From: JADLHS01 sp020848635
GTDB lineage: Bacteria > Verrucomicrobiota > Verrucomicrobiia > Limisphaerales > JADLHS01
DNA: 64,000 nt
Reading direction: 5' to 3'
NCBI GenBank assembly: GCA_037044975.1
Contig: JBAOIL010000005.1
Coordinates: 372,001-436,000, forward strand
The translations under genes and the position numbers were made by a program. Shown here piece after piece: positions 11,127-21,073 of the stretch (the first letter of the stretch is position 1; every line of letters begins with the position of its first letter). The notes beneath the pieces were generated by a model that saw only the letters and a program-made list of their open reading frames with translations, did not search any database and had not been told where the DNA came from.

Positions 11127-12989
11127 ATGAAGACGAAACGACTAACCACCGGGCAGGCCATCATTCAGTTTCTCATGCACCAGCATGTCGAACGCGATGG
11201 CCGGCGGCAGCCGTTCTTTGCCGGCTGCCTCGGCATTTTCGGCCACGGTTGCATTGCGGGCATTGGCCAGGCGCTGCAACAGTATCCCGCGTTCCGTTAT
11301 TACCAGACGAAAAACGAACAGGGCTCGGTGCACATCGCCACCGCCTTCGCGAAGATGAACAACCGGCTGCGCACCTTTGCCTGCGTCAGTTCCATCGGCC
11401 CCGGCGCGACGAACATGGTGACCGGCGCCGCCACCGCCACTATCAACCGCCTTCCGGTGCTGCTCCTGCCGGGTGACATCTTTGCCCGCCGCAACGTCGG
11501 CCCGGTGTTGCAGCAACTCGAACATCCGTTGTCGCAGGACATCTCAGTCAACGATTGCTTCCGGCCCGTTTCCAAATACTGGGATCGCATCAACCGCGCG
11601 GACCAGCTCATGAACTCGCTGCCGGAAGTCATGCGGGTGCTGACCTCACCCGCCGAGACGGGCGCGGTGACGCTCGCGTTGCCGCAGGATGTGCAGACGG
11701 AGGCGTTCGATTATCCGGTGGAGCTTTTCACGGATCGCGTCTGGTATATCCCGCGCCCGGCGCCGGAGGCCACGCTGTTAAAGCGGGCGGCCGAATGGAT
11801 TCGCGCGAGCAAGAAACCGCTCGTCGTCGCGGGTGGCGGCGTGATCTACAGCGAAGCCCATGCGGCACTGGCCCGGTTTGCCGAGCAAACGGGAATTCCC
11901 GTGGCGGAAACGCAGGCCGGCAAAGGCGCATTGCGTTTCGATCATCCGCAATCGCTGGGCGCGATTGGGACCACCGGTACGCCTGGTGCGAACATCACTG
12001 CTCGCGAGGCAGACCTCGTGATCGGCATCGGGACGAGGTACAGCGATTTCACGACGGCCTCAAACACCGCGTTTCAGAACCCGAAAGTTCGGTTCATCAA
12101 CACCAACGTGATGGAATTCGACGCGTTCAAGCGTTCCGCGTTGCCGGTGGTGGCCGATGCGCGAGCGGCCGTGGAAGCGTTGAGCAAGGCGCTGCGCGGT
12201 TGGCAGGTCAGCGGCGCTTACCGTCAGCGGGGACTGAAATTCAACCGCGCTTGGGACAAGGAAGTCGAACGCCTTTACAATTTGAACACCGGCCGGCCGG
12301 TCAACCAGGGCGCCGTCGTCGGCGCGGTGAATTCCTTCGCGCGTCCGCAGGACGTGGTGATGGGCGCGGCGGGAAGTTTGCCGGGGGATTTGCACAAACT
12401 CTGGCGCACCCGCGATCCCAAGGGTTACCACATGGAATACGGTTACTCGTGCATGGGCTACGAAATTGCGGGCGGCCTCGGCGTGAAGATGGCGGCTCCC
12501 GACCGGGAGGTTTATGTAATGATTGGGGACGGGTCGTGGTTGATGATGACCTCCGAACTGGTCACGGCGATCCAGGAAGGCTACAAGCTGACGGTGGTAA
12601 TGCTTAACAACCACGGCTTCCAGAGCATTGGCGGCCTGTCGCGTGCGATCGGAAGCGGCGGCTTTGGCACGCGCTACCGTTTTCGCAACGCCAAGACCGC
12701 TCAACTCGACGGCGCCCCAGTGCCGGTGGATTACGCGGCCAACGCCCGCAGCCTTGGCGCCCACGTCATCACCGCCCGCGACATTCCAGAACTGAACGCG
12801 GCGCTGGCCGAAGCCCGAAAGCAAACGCGGACAACTGTCATCGTGGTTGAAACCAGTCTGGAACAGCGGGTCCCCGGTTACGAATCTTGGTGGGACGTGG
12901 CCATCGCGGAAGTCTCCACGAGCGCGACGGTCAAGCAGGCCCGCAAGCACTACGAGCGCGCCAAAACCAAGGAGCGGTATTATCTGTGA
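11127..12989 (+). CDS. iolD: 3D-(3,5/4)-trihydroxycyclohexane-1,2-dione hydrolase (ThDP-dependent)
   Basis: IolD opens the ring of the diketone made by IolE, giving 5-deoxyglucuronate. The 620-residue protein has the three-domain layout of thiamine diphosphate enzymes. The N-terminal Pyr domain contains YYQTKNEQGSVHIATAF, which supplies the cofactor-activating Glu, and SSIGPGATNMVTGAA. A central domain follows (KKPLVVAGGGVIYS). The C-terminal PP domain has the Mg/ThDP motif GDG (467-469) ending with NN (494-495). Length and motif order fit IolD rather than acetolactate synthase, especially with iolC upstream and iolE downstream. Confidence 0.94.
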   Translation: MKTKRLTTGQAIIQFLMHQHVERDGRRQPFFAGCLGIFGHGCIAGIGQALQQYPAFRYYQTKNEQGSVHIATAFAKMNNRLRTFACVSSIGPGATNMVTGAATATINRLPVLLLPGDIFARRNVGPVLQQLEHPLSQDISVNDCFRPVSKYWDRINRADQLMNSLPEVMRVLTSPAETGAVTLALPQDVQTEAFDYPVELFTDRVWYIPRPAPEATLLKRAAEWIRASKKPLVVAGGGVIYSEAHAALARFAEQTGIPVAETQAGKGALRFDHPQSLGAIGTTGTPGANITAREADLVIGIGTRYSDFTTASNTAFQNPKVRFINTNVMEFDAFKRSALPVVADARAAVEALSKALRGWQVSGAYRQRGLKFNRAWDKEVERLYNLNTGRPVNQGAVVGAVNSFARPQDVVMGAAGSLPGDLHKLWRTRDPKGYHMEYGYSCMGYEIAGGLGVKMAAPDREVYVMIGDGSWLMMTSELVTAIQEGYKLTVVMLNNHGFQSIGGLSRAIGSGGFGTRYRFRNAKTAQLDGAPVPVDYAANARSLGAHVITARDIPELNAALAEARKQTRTTVIVVETSLEQRVPGYESWWDVAIAEVSTSATVKQARKHYERAKTKERYYL

Positions 12990-13046
12990 CGCTTTGAACC
13001 GTGAGCGCCAACTTAGATCCCGGATCGAAACCCTCCAGCACCCAAA

Positions 13047-13976
13047 ATGAAACCAACCGCCAAACCGACCACTGTGATTCCTGTTGCCAATGCGCCCTGT
13101 TCGTGGGGCGTGCTGGAATTTGATCTGCCGGGCAAGGCATTGGGTTATGGCCAGGTCCTGGATGAAATCAAAGCGACCGGCTACGCCGGCACCGAATTGG
13201 GCGACTGGGGTTTCATGCCGACCGATCCAGTCAAACTGCGCGGAGAGTTGCAGGCGCGCGGACTCGCTTTGCTGGGCGCGTTCGTGCCGGTGGCATTCGC
13301 GCGGGAGTCCGCCCACGCGGATGGCGAGGAGCGGGCCGTCAAGACCGCACGCTTGATGGCCGAGGCCATGGGCCCGCTCCCGTTCATCGTGTTGGCGGAT
13401 GACAATGGCAAGGACGCCAACCGGACGAAACTCGCCGGTCGCATACCATCGGAGCAGCGCCTGTCGAAGCAGAAATGGGAGACGTTCAGCAAAGGGGTGG
13501 ACCGGGTCGCGGATGCGGTGCGCCGCCAGACCGGATTGCGCAGCGTGTTTCATCATCATGGGGCCGGATTTGTTGAGACCCCATGGGAGATCGAGCAACT
13601 GATGAAATTGACCGACCCGAAACTCGTCGGCTTGTGCCTCGATACCGGCCACTTCCGCTTTGGGGGGGGCGGGGATCCACTCCTGGCGTACCGGCAGTTC
13701 AAAGACCGGATCTGGCACGTTCACTTCAAGGACTGCAGCCCGGGGGTGCATGAGCAATCGCGGCGGAACGAGTGGAATTATTTTGACTCGCTCAAGCATG
13801 GGATTTTTTGCGAACTCGGCAAAGGCGACATCAACTTCCAAACGTTCGCTGCCGAGTTGCAGCGCGACGGCTACCCGGGCTGGATCGTTGTGGAGCAGGA
13901 TGTCCTGCCGGGCATGGGTGCGCCCGGGGAATTTGCGCGGCGCAACCGGGAATTTCTGCGAACCTGCAATCTTTGA
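13047..13976 (+). CDS. iolE: myo-inosose-2 dehydratase
   Basis: IolE dehydrates 2-keto-myo-inositol to the cyclohexanedione used by IolD. The 309-residue protein is a xylose-isomerase-like TIM barrel. It has ATGYAGTELGDWGF near the N-terminus, VFHHHGAGFVETPWE, GLCLDTGHFRFGGG and the metal-site strand IWHVHFKDC, then GYPGWIVVEQDV near the C-terminus. The start at ATG 13047 is 57 bp after iolD. A run of seven G at about 13665 lies inside the gene without breaking the frame. Assignment within the barrel superfamily rests on operon context plus these motifs. Confidence 0.92.
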   Translation: MKPTAKPTTVIPVANAPCSWGVLEFDLPGKALGYGQVLDEIKATGYAGTELGDWGFMPTDPVKLRGELQARGLALLGAFVPVAFARESAHADGEERAVKTARLMAEAMGPLPFIVLADDNGKDANRTKLAGRIPSEQRLSKQKWETFSKGVDRVADAVRRQTGLRSVFHHHGAGFVETPWEIEQLMKLTDPKLVGLCLDTGHFRFGGGGDPLLAYRQFKDRIWHVHFKDCSPGVHEQSRRNEWNYFDSLKHGIFCELGKGDINFQTFAAELQRDGYPGWIVVEQDVLPGMGAPGEFARRNREFLRTCNL

Positions 13977-13984
13977 AATCATTT

Positions 13985-15004
13985 GTGACTACTAAAACCA
14001 TCAACCTTGGCGTCATTGGCGCCGGCAGAATCGGCAAAATCCACGCGGAGAATCTCGCCACGCGCATCAGCGGAGCGCGACTGACCGGGGTGGCCGACGT
14101 AAACCTCGCCGCCGCCCAGGAAGTGGCCGGCCAGTTCCATGTTCCCCTGGCCACGGCCGATTACCGCCAGTTGCTCGAGGCGCCGGACATTCAGGCCGTC
14201 GCAATTTGCACAGCCACCGACACACACGCCGAAATCATTCAGGCGGCGGCTGCGCGGGGCAAACACATCTTCTGCGAGAAGCCCATTGACCTGGATTTGA
14301 AACGCATCCAGCAAGCCCTTGACGCCGTCCGCAAGGCGGGCGTCACATTTCAGGTGGGTTTCAACCGCCGCTTTGATCCGAGTTTCGCCAAAGCCCGGGA
14401 ATTGGTGGCCGCCGGCAAGATTGGCGCCCCGCACCTGGTCCGGATCACCAGTCGGGATCCTGCGCCGCCGCCCATTGCTTACGTGCAAGTCTCCGGCGGC
14501 ATTTTTCTGGATATGACCATACACGACTTCGACATGGTGCGCTTTCTGAGTGGCAGCGAAGCGGTTGAAGTTTTCGCGGCCGGCGCGTCGCTCGTGGATC
14601 CGGAAATTGGCCGCGCCGGCGATGTGGACACCTGCGTCGTGACCCTCCGCCTGAAGAATGGCGCATTGGCGACCATTGATAACAGTCGCCGGGCGGTTTA
14701 TGGCTACGACCAGCGCGTGGAGGTGTTTGGTGCGGCGGGCATGGTTGCCGTGGCCAATCGCACGCCGGACAATCATGTCCTGCTAAACGCCGAGACTGTG
14801 TCTTCGGCCAAGCCGCAGTATTTTTTCCTGGAACGTTACGCGGAAGCCTACGTGGTGGAGTTGCGACAGTTTGTTGATTGCATTCACAACGGCACGCCGC
14901 CTTCGGTGGGCGGCACGGACGGCCTAATGGCCGTCGTTCTGGGCCTGGCGGCCAAAAAGTCCTTGCAGGAAAACCGGCCGGTGAAGGTGAGCGAGATATA
15001 TTAA
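13985..15004 (+). CDS. iolG: Inositol 2-dehydrogenase (Gfo/Idh/MocA family)
   Basis: IolG performs the first step, NAD-dependent oxidation of myo-inositol to 2-keto-myo-inositol. GTG 13985 is chosen: it yields 339 residues beginning just before the Rossmann motif LGVIGAGRIGKIHAENL. A TTG at 13973 would overlap the iolE stop. Further features are AICTATDTHAEIIQAAA, the catalytic-region FCEKPIDLDL with the EKP motif, VGFNRRFDPSFAKA, GGIFLDMTIHDFDMVRFL, and a C-terminal beta-sheet domain. It is the last gene of the iolJ-B-C-D-E-G run. Other MocA-family sugar dehydrogenases are the only serious alternative. Confidence 0.92.
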   Translation: MTTKTINLGVIGAGRIGKIHAENLATRISGARLTGVADVNLAAAQEVAGQFHVPLATADYRQLLEAPDIQAVAICTATDTHAEIIQAAAARGKHIFCEKPIDLDLKRIQQALDAVRKAGVTFQVGFNRRFDPSFAKARELVAAGKIGAPHLVRITSRDPAPPPIAYVQVSGGIFLDMTIHDFDMVRFLSGSEAVEVFAAGASLVDPEIGRAGDVDTCVVTLRLKNGALATIDNSRRAVYGYDQRVEVFGAAGMVAVANRTPDNHVLLNAETVSSAKPQYFFLERYAEAYVVELRQFVDCIHNGTPPSVGGTDGLMAVVLGLAAKKSLQENRPVKVSEIY

Positions 15005-15110
15005 TCGGGCCAACGCGCCCATTCCATTGCGCTTACGGACACGAGGATTCGCTTTGCGCAATTCGCACTGTGCGGCTTGACGACGAGGGAGTCAGAGGGA
15101 TAATCGCGCA

Positions 15111-17519
15111 ATGAACTGTGCCCAGCAACTGGTCCCCAACCAGACAGCCGTGACCAAATCCCGATCCCTGACCTTCCACCCGCGGCCCTCCCTGCCTGGG
15201 CTGATCACGTTGGCGCTGGCGCTCATGCTGGCGCGGCTGCCAGCGCAGGCGAAGGTTATGATCGCCGCTGACGGAATCGCCCGCTGTTTGATTGTGACGC
15301 AACCCGGCGCAACGCCGTCGGAGCGTTACGCGGCGGAAGAACTGGCCGCAACGCTACGACAGATCACCGGGGCGACGTTTGTGACGCGGGAGTTGGCGGA
15401 TAATGTGCCCGCGTCGGCGATTGTGGTGGGCGCGGGGCCGCTAACGACCCAGTTGTTTCCCGAGGCCAACCTTGCCGCTTTCGGTGGCGAGGAATACCTC
15501 ATGCGCACCCAGGGTGGCCGGTTGTTGCTGGCTGGCGGCCGTCCGCGCGGGACGCTCTACGCGGTGTATCGCTTTTTGCAGGATCAACTGGGCGTGCGCT
15601 ATTACGCGCCGTGGTTTACCCATTACCCGAACCGCAGCCGACTCACGCTCGGGACGCTAAACGTGCGCGGGAAGCCCGCGTTTGAGTATCGCGACCCGTT
15701 CTGGTTTCCCGCCTTTGACGGCGATTGGGCGGCCCGCAACGGCTCCACCAGCGCAACCGCGCGGCTCCAGGCGAAACATGGCGGGCAGGTCACCTACAAG
15801 GGCTTCGTCCACACCTTCTATCCGCTCGTTCCGCCCGCGACCCATTTCAAAACCCATCCCGAGTGGTTCTCACTCGTGAAGGGCAAGCGGGTGGCGGAGA
15901 GCGCGCAACTTTGCACGACGGATCCGCAACTGCGGGATTTCATCGTCGAGCAGGTGAAAATCTGGCTGCGGGAAACCCCGGGCGCGAACATCATCTCCGT
16001 TTCCCAAAATGATCATGCCGGGGCGTGTGAGTGCCCGCGGTGTGCCGCCGTGGACGAACGCGAGGGCAGCCACGCGGGCTCCTTGCTGGAGCTGGTGAAT
16101 TACGTGGCGGAAAGAATTGAACCCGAGTTTCCAAACGTCCTGGTGGATACGCTGGCTTATCAATACACCCGCAAAGCCCCGAAGTCGCTGCGCCCCCGCC
16201 ACAACGTCATCATCCGTCTCTGTTCCATCGAGTGCAGTTTTGCCCAACCGCTGGACGATCCAACCAACGAATTATTCGCCCGCGACATTCGCGACTGGCA
16301 TCGGCTCACGGATCGGCTCTACATCTGGGACTACACCACGGATTTCTCGCACTACCTGCTTCCGTTTCCGAATTACTACGTGCTGGGATCCAATGTGCGG
16401 TTCTTTCACCGCAACGGCGTGGTGGGATTATTTGAGCAGGGGGCGTATCAATCCTTCAGCAATGAGATGTCAGAACTGCGCGCGTGGGTTCTGGCGCAGT
16501 TGCTGTGGAATCCGTATCAGGACGATCGCAAATTGGTCCGCGAATTTGTGGAGGCCTACTATGGCAAACCCGCCGCGCGGTTCATCCTGGAGTATCTCGG
16601 GCTGATCTCCAAGGCAGCAAAACCCTACTACGTTGGCATTGGCCATCCCGACGCCAGCCCTTACCTCCGTTTCGCAACCCTGGCGCAGGCTGAACGTCTT
16701 TGGCAGCAGGCCGAGGACGCCGCGCAGGGCAATCCGGATCAGCTCTGGCGCGTGCGACAGGCCCGACTGCCCATCGGATATATGTGGCTCTCGCAGTGGG
16801 CAGGCTTGCAACGCGAGGGTCGCGAACTCGGCCAGCCGTGGCCAATCAATCCATCCCGCAAGGCCTATGCGGCGCAGTGGCTGGCCACGGTGAACGAACC
16901 CGGACCGCTGGGCTGGGCGCCCATGAACATCATGCGCGAGTCTGGCCAAAAGCCGGTGGATTTTGCCGCGCAAGTCGCCAGCGATCCGGATACATCGTTG
17001 TATGCGCCGCCGAAGCGGCGCGCGGGGGCACCCGCACCCGGCGATTTGCCGGCGAACGAGCAGCAGACGGGAATCAGCGTGCAGGACGATCGCGCGATCA
17101 TTTTCCGCGAACCGGACTTTGCGCGCCCCGACCCTGATCCCCTGGCGTCCGATGGCGTGGCGATTCGGATGGTCGCCGGTCCCAACGGCGCCCGCGGCGC
17201 CATGGAAATCCATGGCGCCAAACTGCCCCAAACCGTTCGTCCGGGACGCTACCAAATTTATTATGTCGTCCGGGTTGAGCTGGCGGACGGTGTCCGTCCC
17301 GACGCCCCTGCGTTTAGCGCCCGCATTTTTGATCATCTGGCGGCCAAATACGTTGCGGATCGGCTGGTCACAGTCGCCGAAACTACGCCGGGATACCGCT
17401 CGTACCTGGTCGGCACCATCGAGGTTCACCCCTACTCGCGCCTCTGGATGGGACATGCCCACGATGACGCGGTAAAGGCGGTGTGGTTCGACCGGGCGTT
17501 TCTCGTGCCGGTCAAGTGA
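15111..17519 (+). CDS. DUF4838 domain protein, secreted glycoside-hydrolase-like
   Basis: This 802-residue exported protein has a signal peptide around LPGLITLALALMLARLPAQA. It begins with an alpha-glucuronidase-type N-terminal domain (ERYAAEELAATLRQITGATF, GGRPRGTLYAVYRFLQDQLG, VRYYAPWFTHYP). It continues into the DUF4838 barrel: SVSQNDHAGACECPRCAAVD, DTLAYQYTRKAPKSLRPRHN, WDYTTDFSHYLLPFPN and FEQGAYQS. A C-terminal beta-sandwich-like part follows. DUF4838 proteins are common in Verrucomicrobiota and Planctomycetota next to polysaccharide-use genes; no reaction is firmly established for them as far as I know. It is 106 bp downstream of iolG and may be a separate unit. Confidence 0.82.
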   Translation: MNCAQQLVPNQTAVTKSRSLTFHPRPSLPGLITLALALMLARLPAQAKVMIAADGIARCLIVTQPGATPSERYAAEELAATLRQITGATFVTRELADNVPASAIVVGAGPLTTQLFPEANLAAFGGEEYLMRTQGGRLLLAGGRPRGTLYAVYRFLQDQLGVRYYAPWFTHYPNRSRLTLGTLNVRGKPAFEYRDPFWFPAFDGDWAARNGSTSATARLQAKHGGQVTYKGFVHTFYPLVPPATHFKTHPEWFSLVKGKRVAESAQLCTTDPQLRDFIVEQVKIWLRETPGANIISVSQNDHAGACECPRCAAVDEREGSHAGSLLELVNYVAERIEPEFPNVLVDTLAYQYTRKAPKSLRPRHNVIIRLCSIECSFAQPLDDPTNELFARDIRDWHRLTDRLYIWDYTTDFSHYLLPFPNYYVLGSNVRFFHRNGVVGLFEQGAYQSFSNEMSELRAWVLAQLLWNPYQDDRKLVREFVEAYYGKPAARFILEYLGLISKAAKPYYVGIGHPDASPYLRFATLAQAERLWQQAEDAAQGNPDQLWRVRQARLPIGYMWLSQWAGLQREGRELGQPWPINPSRKAYAAQWLATVNEPGPLGWAPMNIMRESGQKPVDFAAQVASDPDTSLYAPPKRRAGAPAPGDLPANEQQTGISVQDDRAIIFREPDFARPDPDPLASDGVAIRMVAGPNGARGAMEIHGAKLPQTVRPGRYQIYYVVRVELADGVRPDAPAFSARIFDHLAAKYVADRLVTVAETTPGYRSYLVGTIEVHPYSRLWMGHAHDDAVKAVWFDRAFLVPVK

Positions 17520-17765
17520 CGCGCGAAACGGATAGCAGCGTCGGTGAAACGATTTATTAACCACGACGGGAACGCCAGCGCCGACTCCGGTTGAACGCTA
17601 TTATGCCATGGGCAAGATTCACAGAACCGGCAGGTCGCACGCTCGTTTGATGGGAAAAGTGATTGACTCAATTCCAGTCGGGCAGTAGCAGTTGATCACG
17701 ATGAAGAACGGAACCCCAGAAATTCAACCTGTTACAAATTCCATCGCTTAAACTCGGAGCTTCAC

Positions 17766-19157
17766 ATGTTGTCATATCCCCAAATCAGCCGGCGTCAATT
17801 TCTTGCCCGGAGCGGAACCGCCGGCCTCGGGCTGGTGGCCCTGGCCGGTGTCAGCAGTTGGGCCGCCGCCCCACGGATCATCGGTGCGAACGAACGCGTC
17901 CGGCTCGCGGTTTGCGGTGTGCGCAAGCGCGGCTTCGATCACGTGCGGCTGTTCTCCGAAATCCCGAACGTGTCCATCGAGGCGATCTGCGACATCGACG
18001 AGAACGTTCTCCGCGAGCGCGTCGCCAAGATGGAGGAACTCAAACTGCCGAAGGCCCGCACCTACACCGACGTTCGCAAACTGCTGGAGGATCCGTCCAT
18101 TGACGCCGTTTGCATTGCCACGCCGCATCACTGGCATTCGTTGATTGCATTTTGGGCGATGCAGGCGGGCAAGGACGTTTACGTTGAGAAGCCGTGCTCG
18201 CACAACTGGTGGGAAGGCCGCCAACTCATCCGCGCATCGAAGCGCTACAACCGCATCATTCAGCACGGTACGCAGACGCGCTCCTCCGAGTCGGCGAACG
18301 AAGCAATCCAGCAGTTGAAGAATGGACTGATCGGCGAGGCATACCTGGCCCGCGGCTTGTGCTTTAAGCGCCGGCCCAGCATTGGACACACCCCGCCTGA
18401 ACCGGTGCCGGCCGGTGTGAACTACGATCTTTGGACCGGCCCCGCGCCGGTGCATCCGTTCACGAAGAATCGCTTTCACTACAACTGGCACTGGTTCTGG
18501 GAATACGGTAACGGCGATCTCGGCAACCAAGGCGTGCATCAAGTGGACATCGCGCGCTGGGGACTCGGCGTCGGCTTTCCTAACAAAGTCACCGCGATGG
18601 GCGGCCATTTCGTAAACGACGACGACCAAACCACGCCCAACTCGCTCGTGTGCTCCTTCCAATACGATCTCCCCGGCGGCAAGCGGAAGATGATCGAGTT
18701 TGAAGTGCGCCACGGCATCACGAATCGCGAAGCGGACATCGGCACCGAAAAACTCGGCAGCGGCAATCAAGGTCCGAACGTTATCGGGAACATTTTCTAC
18801 GGGGCGGACGGCTATCTCGCGCTGGGTGATGAAGACACGGCGAATGCTTACCAGTTCTGGCTCGGTTCCGAAATGAAAGCCGGCCCGACCGGGCACAAAG
18901 GCGGCAGTCGCTATGCCTTCGCGAACTTCATCAAAGCCCTGCGCAGCCGCAAGCCGGAGGACATCGCCGCGCCCATTGAGGAAGGCCACATTTCGTGCAC
19001 CTTGGTGCATCTGGCGAATGCTTCTTATCGGCTGGGTCGCTCGCTGAACTTCGATCCCGTGAAGGAAGAGGTCATTGGCGATGCCGAGGCGAACCGTTTG
19101 TTGCGCGACGCCGATCGTGGTTACCGGAAGGGATTCCGAATTCCGGAGCGCATTTAA
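17766..19157 (+). CDS. Gfo/Idh/MocA family oxidoreductase with Tat signal
   Basis: This 463-residue NAD(P)-type dehydrogenase is predicted to be exported folded. The N-terminus carries a twin-arginine signal SRRQFLARSGTAGLGL ending near SSWAAA. The Rossmann part reads VRLAVCGVRKRGFDHVRLF and VCIATPHHWHSLIAFWAM. The active-site region is VYVEKPCSHNWWEGR, with GNQGVHQVDIARWGLG in the C-terminal domain. Tat-exported members of this family are numerous in Verrucomicrobiota and Planctomycetota; some act in glycan oxidoreduction, but the substrate here is unknown. 246 bp of unremarkable sequence separates it from the DUF4838 gene, and the SUMF1-sialidase gene converges on it. Confidence 0.88.
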   Translation: MLSYPQISRRQFLARSGTAGLGLVALAGVSSWAAAPRIIGANERVRLAVCGVRKRGFDHVRLFSEIPNVSIEAICDIDENVLRERVAKMEELKLPKARTYTDVRKLLEDPSIDAVCIATPHHWHSLIAFWAMQAGKDVYVEKPCSHNWWEGRQLIRASKRYNRIIQHGTQTRSSESANEAIQQLKNGLIGEAYLARGLCFKRRPSIGHTPPEPVPAGVNYDLWTGPAPVHPFTKNRFHYNWHWFWEYGNGDLGNQGVHQVDIARWGLGVGFPNKVTAMGGHFVNDDDQTTPNSLVCSFQYDLPGGKRKMIEFEVRHGITNREADIGTEKLGSGNQGPNVIGNIFYGADGYLALGDEDTANAYQFWLGSEMKAGPTGHKGGSRYAFANFIKALRSRKPEDIAAPIEEGHISCTLVHLANASYRLGRSLNFDPVKEEVIGDAEANRLLRDADRGYRKGFRIPERI

Positions 19158-19224
19158 TCGCGAGCCAACACCTGAGTGGCAACAAGCGGTGTGGGCGCGG
19201 ACTTCGGCGCGTTCCGCTGAGTCA

Positions 19225-21073
19225 CTATTGTTGATCCTGACCGCGCGTCAGCCACGACAGGGAGAACCGGACAAAACGAATCCATTCGCGTCGGTGCTTT
19301 TCGCCGCCCTCGAGGATCAGGCCAATGTCGCCATCGGGCAGCCGCACCAGGCCGGAATACGATGCCGGTCCGGCGTGGATGAGGCGTTTGACCGGCCAGG
19401 TTTTTCCTTCGTCGTAACTCAATCGGACGGTCATGCGCGTGCGTTCCACCACGTTAAACTTTTCGCCCTTGTTGTCAGGATTGGCAAACAGCAACCGGCT
19501 TTTTTGCCCGCGCCCTGCCCAGCTATAGCGGATGATGCTGGCCTGACACGGGCATTCGTTCAGCGCGTGATCCCAACGGAAGTCCGACCACGATTCTCCG
19601 CCGTTGCTGCTGATGGCCACGCCGCGACAACTCTTTCCCATGTTGCCCCGCACATTGAGCATCAATTTTCCATCGTTTAACTCAGCGACCTGACATTCGT
19701 CGGACAATTGCGGCACACGCGGCCCCAGAGTCCAGCTCTTGCCGAAGTCGTCGCTGTAGAGCGCGCGCGAAAACCATTCCTCGTCCATCTCCTCGTTCAG
19801 CACTCCCGTGTAACCCGGGATGATCAAGTCGCCCGTTGCGCATTTGGATGCCGATGCCCGGGCCGAAATTGAAGCTGTCGTCGTAGTTGGCGACACGAGC
19901 GCCGATGTTGACTGGCTCCGACCAGGTCAGGCCATTGTCCTTGCTGGTTAGTTGGAAATGTTCGTTATGATTCGGATGCGCTGGGTTAACCCTTTCGCAC
20001 AGCAGCAGAATGCTCTTGTTGGTTTGGTCCACCACCGGACACGGATTCATGAGGGCCTCCTTGCCCACGCCGCGGAACAGAACTTGGGTCGGCAACCAAC
20101 TTCGTCCGCCATCCACGCTGCGCCGCAGGACCAGATCGGTGGGGCTGGCGTCGGCTTGCGATTCCTTCCGCGCTTCGCAGAAGGCCAGCAGCGAACCATC
20201 CGGCCCGAGCAAGAGCGATGGGATGCGATATGTATTCACGCCCTCCGTGCCCGCCACGAATACGTCGGTGAACACTGGCGCGCCGGGTTCGGGTTTAGGT
20301 GCATCCCCGCAGACGACGCGAAAGCCAATATCGCTCTGCTTCGCGGAGGGAACTTCGTGATGGCGCCGCGACGAACGACACTGGCCGGGGGTGGTGAGCC
20401 AACTTCCACCCCGCAGTACGCGATGCGGCGCACACGCCGGCCCGACGGGATCAGTGTCGGGGCCGTCGCCGTAAAACCAGTGCCAGTCCTGACACCATTC
20501 CGACACGTTGCCGCTCATGTCGCAGAGCCCCCACGGATTTGGCGGCATCAAGCCGACCGGCCGCGCGTGCCGATCCGCCGTGAGGAAAGCATTCCCCCGC
20601 CACCACGCGGCCTGATTGATCTGCTCGTAGTTCGGATCGTCGCCCCAATAGAACCGCGACGTCGTGCCAGCGCGGCAGGCGTATTCCCATTCGGCTTCGG
20701 TCGGTAGCCGGAACAGACGGCCAGTTTGCGCGGTCAGCTTCTCGACGAACGCCCGGGCATCGTCCCAAGAAATGAAAACGGCCGGTGTGTGATCGTCGTC
20801 ACCAGCGCGTTCTCGTCCGGCCCATAGCGACGTTCCCATCACGGCGCGCCATTGCTGCTTTGTCACTTCGGTCCGGGCCATCCAGAAACCGCACGAGATG
20901 TTCACGCGATGCTGCGGGGTTTCCTTGTTTGGATAGGCGTCTTGCTCGCCTGCGCGCTGGCCCATCAGAAAAGTGCCCGCCGGAATCCAGGCCAAATCCA
21001 TCGAAGCATTGCCGGGCAGCGAAATGGTCTCAATCCGTCCGGCCTTGCCAGCCTTGGAAGGCGATGCGCGCAA
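19225..21073 (-). CDS. SUMF1 (formylglycine-generating-like) domain fused to a sialidase (one frameshift)
   Basis: About 615 residues on the minus strand. The first 230 form a SUMF1/FGE-like domain: LAWIPAGTFLMGQ, RLPTEAEWEYACRAGTTSRF, MSGNVSEWCQDW, RVLRGGSWL and IGFRVVC. Then comes an exo-alpha-sialidase propeller with the Arg-triad start NTYRIPSLLL and five Asp boxes (SVDGGRSW, SKDNGLTW, SDDFGKSW, SSNGGESW, SYDEGKTW). The frame shifts once near 19845 (GIQMRNG to DLIIPGYTG). The start is uncertain: TTG 21073 is the first plausible one and no signal peptide is visible. The SUMF1 part has Thr where bona fide FGE has the first catalytic Cys (GGSWLTTPGQC), so sulfatase-maturing activity is doubtful. 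Confidence 0.85.

Noticed and set aside
12060..13982. 640-codon minus-strand frame opposite iolD/iolE
   Set aside because: Spans two real iol genes, has shadow composition and no recognisable motif.
17772..19010. 412-codon minus-strand frame opposite the Tat-exported oxidoreductase
   Set aside because: Antisense shadow; the plus-strand protein has a full set of family motifs.
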